NCBI GenBank assembly: GCA_026393335.1
Contig: JAPLAJ010000107.1
Span: forward strand, 1-6,989
Direction: 5' to 3'
From: Rhodoluna sp.
GTDB taxonomy: Bacteria > Actinomycetota > Actinomycetes > Actinomycetales > Microbacteriaceae
Length of the DNA: 6,989 nt
Shown: one piece after another, positions 5,163 through 6,989 of the stretch
Position numbering within the stretch: the first letter of the stretch is position 1
How the letters are laid out: each line of letters starts with the position of its first letter
The notes under the pieces: model-generated
What the model saw: only the letters and a program-made list of their open reading frames with translations
Told to the model about the DNA's origin: nothing
Database searches by the model: none
Translations under genes and position numbers: made by a program

Positions 5163-6248
5163 ATGGCCAGCCAAAGCGTCCAAAACATCACCGAGAGAGC
5201 TCGCTCCATCTTGGCATCTAGCCCTGAATCGCTGGATCAGGCAATCTCCAAGGCTCTAGATGAGGCATTTGAAAACGGCCAAGGCTTAGTCCAGTCAGCA
5301 GAGCAAAAGCTCATGGGGGAAGTCAGAAGTGCCCTTTCAGGCTATGGTCCGCTAGATGAACTAATTGCAGACCCAGAGATTGAGGAGATTTGGATCAATT
5401 CTCCTAATCAGGTTTTTCTAGCTCGGAAGTCTGGAACCGATAAACAGGACATAGCTCTTAGTGCCCTAGAGATTCGGCAGGCCGTGGAGCGCATGCTTAG
5501 AGATTCAGGTAGAAGGTTGGATCGCTCTGAACCATTTGTTGATGCCACGCTTCAAAACGGTTCACGTTTGCATGTAGTGATACCGGATGTGACAGCTGAG
5601 CACTGGGCAGTAAACATAAGAAAGTTTCCGACCAAAGTTTATTCGCTTGACGATTTGGTAAAACTAGATTCATTGAGCCAATCTATGGCTGACTACTTGG
5701 CCCGCAAGTTCAAAGACGGACTGAACATCTTGGTATCGGGAGCTACCCAAGCTGGTAAGACTACGATGCTCTGTGCGCTTTTAGATGTTGGTTCAAAAAC
5801 AGAACGCTTGGTAAGCGTCGAAGAAACATTTGAGATTAGAACTAATTACACAGATTGGGTTGCCATGCAAGCAAGACAGGCAAACCTTGAAGGGGTAGGG
5901 GAGATAACCTTACGAAGATTAGTCAAAGAAGCTCTCCGAATGAGGCCAAGTCGTTTAGTCATCGGTGAGGTAAGACAGGCCGAAGCACTTGATCTTCTGA
6001 TTGCTCTGAACTCAGGAATTGCAGGTCTCTGCACCATTCACGCAAACTCTGCATTTGATGCACTGGAGAAGCTAAAGCTATTGCCTTTGCTTGCTGGTGA
6101 AAACATTCCCGCCCTCTTCGTTGCGCAAACTGTTGAGCGGAATATTGGTTTAGTTGTTCATTGTGAGATGAGTAGTGGTGGAAAAAGAAGAGTTGCTCAA
6201 GTAATTGAATCGCTTTCCAATAACTCCTGGGCAGAGGTGCTGCTATGA
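5163..6248 (+). CDS. tadA: TadA/CpaF-type secretion (pilus) ATPase
   Basis: This 361-residue cytoplasmic hexameric-type ATPase would power Tad/Flp pilus assembly or a related type II-like secretion machine. The N-terminal domain shows GYGPLDELIADPEIEEIWINSP (60-81 region) and GRRLDRSEPFVDA (116-128). The motor domain shows Walker A GATQAGKT (193-200, K199), the acidic box VEETFEI (219-225), the block LEGVGEITLRRLVKEALRMRPSR (242-264 region), Walker B RLVIGEVR (264-271, E269) and the His box CTIHANS (290-296, H293). The phrase EVRQAEALDLLIALNSG and the later PLLAGEN mark the actinobacterial branch. An in-frame TAA at 5151 makes ATG 5163 the first possible start; AGGA at 5143 is too distant to be a normal ribosome site. 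The stop overlaps the next gene by ATGA, indicating translational coupling. No tadZ/cpaE precedes it. Whether the product is a pilus or another secreted fibre cannot be told here. Confidence 0.93.
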   Translation: MASQSVQNITERARSILASSPESLDQAISKALDEAFENGQGLVQSAEQKLMGEVRSALSGYGPLDELIADPEIEEIWINSPNQVFLARKSGTDKQDIALSALEIRQAVERMLRDSGRRLDRSEPFVDATLQNGSRLHVVIPDVTAEHWAVNIRKFPTKVYSLDDLVKLDSLSQSMADYLARKFKDGLNILVSGATQAGKTTMLCALLDVGSKTERLVSVEETFEIRTNYTDWVAMQARQANLEGVGEITLRRLVKEALRMRPSRLVIGEVRQAEALDLLIALNSGIAGLCTIHANSAFDALEKLKLLPLLAGENIPALFVAQTVERNIGLVVHCEMSSGGKRRVAQVIESLSNNSWAEVLL

Positions 6249-6989
6249 GAACCAGATTGATACAAGCAGGCTTCTCAAATATTCAGCCAGCACAATTCAT
6301 TTTGCTACTTGCTATTGGCTTTGCTCTTTTGTTTGGAGTAGTTCTATTAATGACAAGTTCAATGCTTATCGCAGCAAGTGTTTTCCTCTGCGTAGGGGCA
6401 CAACTATTGGATACTCTGCAAACTCGGATAAAAACCGAGAATCTCAAGGCAAACCTAGAGTGGCCAAAGTTTTTAGATTCAATCCACTCAGCAGCCTGGG
6501 CAGGAGCATCACTAGAGCAAGCTATCCTTGATTCGGTTTCGGTAGCACCGCCAAAGATTGCTTGGGCTTTGCTCGAGTTTGAAAAGGATCAAGGCTCTGG
6601 ACTTGCCTTTAGCCAAAGCCTAGATAACCTCAAGGCTCGGCTAGCTAATCCCATTGCTGATCGTTTTATCGAGATTACTCGCCTAGCAAGTGCTTCAGGA
6701 GGTAGAGGATACCTAAGTGCACTTAGATCTCAAGCGCTACAACTTCGATTAGAGAATGCTACCTGGAGTGAAATTCAAGCCAAACAGAACTGGGTTTTAG
6801 GAACAGCTAAGTTAGCTGTGCTGGCACCTTGGTTAGTGTTGGTGCTTTTAGGCATGCGACCTGAAACAGCGGTTGCCTTTCAAACTGAAACAGGAATTGT
6901 TGTTCTTGTAATTGGGCTAGTTGCGTCTTTGCTAGCTTTTCGATTAATCAAAACTTTAGGAGCTTTGCCGCAACGAACTAGAACGTTGG
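6245..6989 (+). CDS. tadB: TadB-like type II secretion F-family membrane protein (3' end beyond window)
   Basis: The frame opens at the ATG inside the ATGA overlap with the ATPase gene and stays open for 248 codons to the window end, so it is truncated by the window, not by mutation. The N-terminus (MRTRLIQAGF) resembles TadB/GspF starts. Two hydrophobic segments follow (about 18-36 and 39-55), then a soluble helical block with the T2SF-like WPKFLDSIHSAAWAGASLEQ (73-92) and a second block with SASGGRGYLSAL (149-160). Two more membrane segments lie at about 186-203 and 217-235. TadB is the inner-membrane platform on which the TadA ATPase acts. Assignment rests on this architecture plus the coupled ATPase; sequence conservation in this family is low. 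Only a short C-terminal part should be missing. A tadC gene is the expected next neighbour. Confidence 0.85.
   Translation, partial: MRTRLIQAGFSNIQPAQFILLLAIGFALLFGVVLLMTSSMLIAASVFLCVGAQLLDTLQTRIKTENLKANLEWPKFLDSIHSAAWAGASLEQAILDSVSVAPPKIAWALLEFEKDQGSGLAFSQSLDNLKARLANPIADRFIEITRLASASGGRGYLSALRSQALQLRLENATWSEIQAKQNWVLGTAKLAVLAPWLVLVLLGMRPETAVAFQTETGIVVLVIGLVASLLAFRLIKTLGALPQRTRTL

Noticed and set aside
5736..5840. Unusual-looking Walker A (GATQAGKT) and acidic box (VEETFEI) in the TadA ATPase
   Set aside because: All key positions (final GKT and the acidic pair) are intact, and these spellings fit the actinobacterial CpaF branch, so they are not evidence of a defective or new enzyme.
6205..6531. 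A 108-residue + strand open frame across the tadA end
   Set aside because: It overlaps the tadA end and the tadB start in a different frame and has no family features. The frame from 6245 gives a coherent TadB-like membrane protein open to the window end.

Overview
The window looks like a chromosomal stretch from an actinobacterium (Actinomycetota). The best evidence is the secretion ATPase at 5163-6248. Its conserved blocks (a GATQAGKT P-loop, MRPSRLVIGEVRQAEALDLL, CTIHANSA and PLLAGEN) are the actinobacterial CpaF/TadA type rather than the proteobacterial one. Base composition is moderate and far from the high GC of Streptomyces. Genes are densely packed, the tRNA encodes its own CCA, and several genes lack a Shine-Dalgarno but carry a TANNNT hexamer just before the ATG. 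Together these suggest a small-genome, low-GC lineage, such as freshwater planktonic Microbacteriaceae or Nanopelagicales. The family assignment is inference.

Layout. Positions 1-190 hold no clear gene: a short open frame ends at 137, and there are candidate promoter elements. Positions 191-1477 encode a secreted CotH-family protein (atypical kinase fold). Positions 1560-2213 encode uracil-DNA glycosylase (ung), followed after 12 bases by a GNAT acetyltransferase of the phosphinothricin/MnaT type (2226-2804). Positions 2848-4959 encode a 703-residue exported subtilisin-like protease with two fibronectin-III-like domains between propeptide and catalytic domain. All of these are on the + strand. 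A tRNA-Leu(UAG) lies on the - strand at 4994-5077, and a hairpin terminator sits between it and the protease gene. From 5163 a secretion operon begins on the + strand: a TadA/CpaF ATPase and, overlapping it by 4 bases, a TadB-like membrane protein that runs off the window end.

How they fit together. ung and the acetyltransferase form a probable two-gene unit without an obvious joint function. The CotH protein, the protease and the Tad machinery all act at or outside the membrane, but they are separate transcription units and no shared pathway is shown. The tad genes start directly after the tRNA without a tadZ/cpaE gene beside them; the remaining parts (tadC, pilin, TadE-like proteins) would be expected downstream.

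I found no insertion sequence, CRISPR array, phage gene or evidently new multi-gene system. The points most worth a second look are the domain order of the protease, the exported CotH kinase-like protein, the recurrent leaderless-type gene starts, the ATG-free acetyltransferase frame, and the strand-asymmetric terminator.
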